A stretch of 34,626 bases of DNA, taken from contig SCVR01000117.1 of assembly GCA_004296805.1 (NCBI GenBank), forward strand, positions 1-34,626, in the 5' to 3' direction. Source of the stretch: Dehalococcoidia bacterium. Lineage in GTDB: Bacteria > Chloroflexota > Dehalococcoidia > UBA2979. Below are positions 32,090 to 34,626 of this stretch, piece after piece (within the stretch, counting starts at the first letter, position 1; every line of letters begins with the position of its first letter). Position numbers and translations under genes: made by a program. The notes beneath the pieces are model-generated. The model was not told the DNA's origin and ran no database searches. It saw nothing but the letters and a program-made list of their open reading frames with translations.

Positions 32090-33493
32090 ATGACGCAGCC
32101 CAGCGAAGGCTCCTCGAAACTCTGGGGTGGCCGGTTCTCCGGCGAGACCGACGCGCTCGTCGAGACCTTCAACGCTTCGATCGCGTTCGACCAGCGCCTC
32201 TACGCCGAGGACATCGAGGGCTCCATCGCGCACGCGGGGATGCTCGCCGCGCAGGGCATCATCTCGACGGAAGACCGGGACGCGATCATCCCGGCGCTTG
32301 AGGCGATCCGGTCTGAGATCGACGCCGGGACCTTCCAGTTCCGCCTCGACCGCGAGGACATCCACCTCAACATCGAGGCGGCGCTCACTGAGCGGATCGG
32401 CGACGCGGGCCGGCGCCTGCACACCGGCCGCTCACGCAACGACCAGGTCGCCACCGACACCCGTCTGTACACGCGCGCCGCCTGCGACGCGATCATCGAC
32501 GCCCTGCGCGCCCTGCGGGCCGCCTTCCTCGACCTCGCGGAGCGCGAGGCTGCCACCGCGATGCCCGGCTACACGCACCTCCAGCGCGCGCAGCCGATCT
32601 TGCTCGCGCACCACCTGCAGGCGTATGAGGCGATGCTCGCGCGGGACACCGAGCGATTCACACAGGCCCGTGCGCGCGCGAACGTGCTGCCACTCGGTGC
32701 CGCCGCCCTCGCCGGCGCGACCTACCCGATCGACCGCGCAGCCGTCGCGAAGGCGCTCGGCTTCGATGCCGTCGCCGAGAATTCGCTCGACGCGGTCTCT
32801 GACCGGGACTTCGTCGTGGATGTGCACTCCGCGGCCGCCCTTGCCATGGTGCACCTCTCGAGGTTTGCCGAGGAGGTCATCCTCTGGGCGACGGCCGAGT
32901 TCGGCTTCTTGCGCCTCGACGACCGCTACTCGACGGGGTCGAGCATCATGCCGCAGAAGAAGAACCCGGATGTGGCCGAACTCACGCGCGGCAAGAGCGC
33001 GCGCGTCATCGGCAACCTCGTCCAGGCGCTCACCATGCTCAAGGGGCAGCCGCTCGCCTACAACAAGGACAACCAGGAAGACAAGGAGTCACTGTTCGAC
33101 ACCGTCGACACGCTGCTCATCTGCCTGCGCGTCACGACCGGCATGCTTCCGACCATGAGGTTCGACCACGAGCGCATGCGTGCCGCCGCGGTCGCCAACT
33201 TCGCCCTCGCCACCGATGTCGCGGACTACCTCGCGAAGAAGGGGATCCCCTTCCGTGACGCACACGAGGCCGTGGGCAACCTCGTTGCGCGCTGCGAGCG
33301 CGAGGGACGCACCTTCGAGGACCTGAGCGTTGAGGACTTCCAACTCGCGCATCCGGCGTTCGAGGCGGACGTCCTCGCAATCGACCTCGACACGGCTCTG
33401 GCCGCGCGCGATGTGCCCGGCGGCACGGCACCGAGGCGCGTCACGGAGGCGCGTGCCGCGGCGCGCGCCCGACTGGCCGCGGAGCGCCACTAG
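32090..33493 (+). CDS. argH: Argininosuccinate lyase
   Basis: The 467-residue product splits argininosuccinate into arginine and fumarate. It has the family N-terminus LWGGRFSGETDALVETFNAS, DIHLNIEAALTERIGDAGRRLHTGRSRNDQ regions, the TAMPGYTHLQRAQP box and the signature loop GSSIMPQKKNPDVAEL with its catalytic serine. The stop overlaps the rpe start in TAGTG. The start follows directly on a leaderless-type -10. Confidence 0.97.
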   Translation: MTQPSEGSSKLWGGRFSGETDALVETFNASIAFDQRLYAEDIEGSIAHAGMLAAQGIISTEDRDAIIPALEAIRSEIDAGTFQFRLDREDIHLNIEAALTERIGDAGRRLHTGRSRNDQVATDTRLYTRAACDAIIDALRALRAAFLDLAEREAATAMPGYTHLQRAQPILLAHHLQAYEAMLARDTERFTQARARANVLPLGAAALAGATYPIDRAAVAKALGFDAVAENSLDAVSDRDFVVDVHSAAALAMVHLSRFAEEVILWATAEFGFLRLDDRYSTGSSIMPQKKNPDVAELTRGKSARVIGNLVQALTMLKGQPLAYNKDNQEDKESLFDTVDTLLICLRVTTGMLPTMRFDHERMRAAAVANFALATDVADYLAKKGIPFRDAHEAVGNLVARCEREGRTFEDLSVEDFQLAHPAFEADVLAIDLDTALAARDVPGGTAPRRVTEARAAARARLAAERH

Positions 33494-34167
33494 TGCCGCG
33501 GGCGCTGATCGCCCCGAGCATCCTCACCGCCGACTTCGGCCGCCTCGCCGAGCAGGCACGGGCCGCTGAGGCCGGCGGCGCTGACCTCTGGCACCTCGAC
33601 GTCATGGACGGCCACTTCGTCCCGCCGATCTCGTTTGGCCGTGAGGTGATCGCCGCCGTCCGCGCCGCCTCCGCCCTGTTCATCGAGGCGCACTTGATGG
33701 TGGCGAAGCCGGGCGAGCAGTTCGCCGACATGGCGGCGGCCGGCGCCCAGCGGCTTGTCTTCCACTACGAGGCCGTACGCGACCTCGACGCCGCGCGTGA
33801 GCATCTGGCGGCCGTGCACGCCCTCGGCTGCGAGGCTGGCATTGCGATCAACCCCGAGACGCCCGCCGAGGCGCTCTTCCCGCTGCTTGACGCCCTCGAC
33901 GAGGTCGTGGTGATGCTGATCCGTCCGGGCTGGGGCGGCCAGCAGATGCAACCAGCGCTCCTCGACAAGGTGCGCACACTGCGCGCCCGCGCAGACGCCA
34001 GCGGCCTCGTGTTGCCCATCGAAGTCGACGGGGGCGTGAAGGCGCACAACGCCTCGATGTGCGTGGACGCGGGCGCCACGCTGCTGGTGGCGGGAAGCGC
34101 GACGTTCAACCGCGAGCAGACGCCGGAGCAGGCGCTGGCGGAGTTGCGGGCGAGTCTCGAAAACTAG
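33493..34167 (+). CDS. rpe: Ribulose-phosphate 3-epimerase
   Basis: The 224-residue product is a TIM-barrel epimerase that interconverts ribulose 5-phosphate and xylulose 5-phosphate. It shows LIAPSILTADFGRLAEQ, the metal and catalytic block LWHLDVMDGHFVPPISFG, HLMVAKPGEQF, and EVDGGVKAHNASMCVDAGATLLVAGSA. The loop usually reading MTVNPGFGGQ is VMLIRPGWGGQ here, a noticeable but conservative variant. The GTG start overlaps the argH stop, so translation is coupled. There is no metabolic tie to arginine; the pairing appears to be a matter of operon position. Confidence 0.94.
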   Translation: MPRALIAPSILTADFGRLAEQARAAEAGGADLWHLDVMDGHFVPPISFGREVIAAVRAASALFIEAHLMVAKPGEQFADMAAAGAQRLVFHYEAVRDLDAAREHLAAVHALGCEAGIAINPETPAEALFPLLDALDEVVVMLIRPGWGGQQMQPALLDKVRTLRARADASGLVLPIEVDGGVKAHNASMCVDAGATLLVAGSATFNREQTPEQALAELRASLEN

Positions 34168-34253
34168 GGCGGTCGACGATGCCTCCGCCCAGACCGGCGG
34201 GGGCGCCGTGGCTCGAGGCCCGAGTCCCTCAGCGCGATCAGAAGGAGCGCCGC

Positions 34254-34358
34254 GTGGGACTCTCGGAGTGCACTTTGATTCAGATGATCTTCATGGAGGA
34301 CGTGGGCAAGAAGGTGATCCTGAGTGTGCCCTCGGGCACGTTTGAGCAGCGTCTGTAA
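34254..34358 (+). CDS. Possible small protein of 34 residues
   Basis: A GTG at 34254 with GGAG 6 bases upstream opens a 34-codon frame containing CTLIQMIFMEDVGKKVILSV and ending TFEQRL. The amino-acid mix (Ile, Met, Phe, Lys; no Arg/Ala run) differs from the usual high-GC shadow frames, which favours a real gene. I do not recognise it. It lies 86 bp after rpe. The ORF track extends it to 34059, but that part is antisense-like and overlaps rpe in another frame. Confidence 0.35.
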   Translation: MGLSECTLIQMIFMEDVGKKVILSVPSGTFEQRL

Positions 34359-34626
34359 GAAGACTCGGAGGATTGGTACGCAGAGCCGCGCCGCCTCAAC
34401 GAGACAGTGAGCGGTCGAAGGATCCATCCCGTCGACTCCCAGCCGACGGCTAGGCTCCGGGAAGGCTCCCGGACGTCCCTGCCGTCTTCATACGTCTGTT
34501 GCTACATCGGCCCTCCTTCACTCCCCTGAGGCGCGGAGCGGTCTGCCACCGGCCCCTATAGCGTACATATGTTCTATACGGATCTCAACTCCGCTCCTGC
34601 GCGTGGTGCGGCGCGCACGTACAGCG
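34359..34626. other. Non-coding tail of the window
   Basis: No convincing ORF is seen in this 268-base stretch. It holds a 7-bp hairpin (TCCGGGA-AGGC-TCCCGGA, 34456-34473) without a T-run, and an AT-richer patch (34557-34578) with TATAG and CTATA arms around CATATG, which could be a promoter or operator for a gene beyond the edge. It does not match a riboswitch that I recognise. Confidence 0.4.

Overview
The window is a high-GC, gene-dense bacterial chromosome segment with no rRNA, tRNA, CRISPR or insertion sequence that I could see. The gene set suggests a free-living aerobic member of the Chloroflexota (a Tepidiformia/Dehalococcoidia-like lineage). It combines a UPF0182 membrane protein, nickel superoxide dismutase, a SufR-type regulator with a NifS-like desulfurase, an LprG-like lipoprotein paired with an MFS exporter, and a CIRCE-controlled groEL. 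This placement is inferred from gene content only. Several transcription units start with a -10-like hexamer 6-7 bases before the start codon and lack a Shine-Dalgarno, which suggests frequent leaderless transcription.

Layout. 1-6.4 kb: a minus-strand run (partial ECF sigma factor, membrane protein, DUF1643, VOC protein), a plus-strand DinB-like gene, then minus-strand genes for a YyaL/DUF255-like protein with a degenerate active site, a second DinB protein, a PspC-domain protein and an EVE-domain protein. 6.5-9.1 kb: an Fe-S module with an IscA/ErpA-type protein, a SufR-like repressor and a divergently transcribed cysteine desulfurase. 9.1-13.0 kb: an isolated nuoB preceded by a ten-codon mini-ORF, a cupredoxin-like lipoprotein, a nickel superoxide dismutase with its maturation protease, and an HDOD protein. 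13.1-15.4 kb: CIRCE-groEL without groES, a terminator and an unknown ORF. 15.4-20.5 kb: selD, LprG-like lipoprotein and DHA2-type MFS exporter in an overlapping operon, a divergent nth, and two tandem GNAT acetyltransferases.

20.5-34.2 kb is an arginine biosynthesis region: argJ, argB, a UPF0182 gene, argD, an orphan hybrid sensor kinase, argG, two small genes, argH and rpe. argC and argF are not in the window. Together argJ/B/D make ornithine by the acetyl-recycling route, and argG/H convert citrulline to arginine. argJ is preceded by a good promoter, a strong ribosome binding site and a 26-codon ORF with seven arginine codons, five of them in two tight clusters. This is a candidate arginine-sensing leader peptide and the observation I rate highest. 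The last ~270 bases contain no convincing gene.

Most long lines in the ORF track are antisense shadows produced by the high GC content and were left out.
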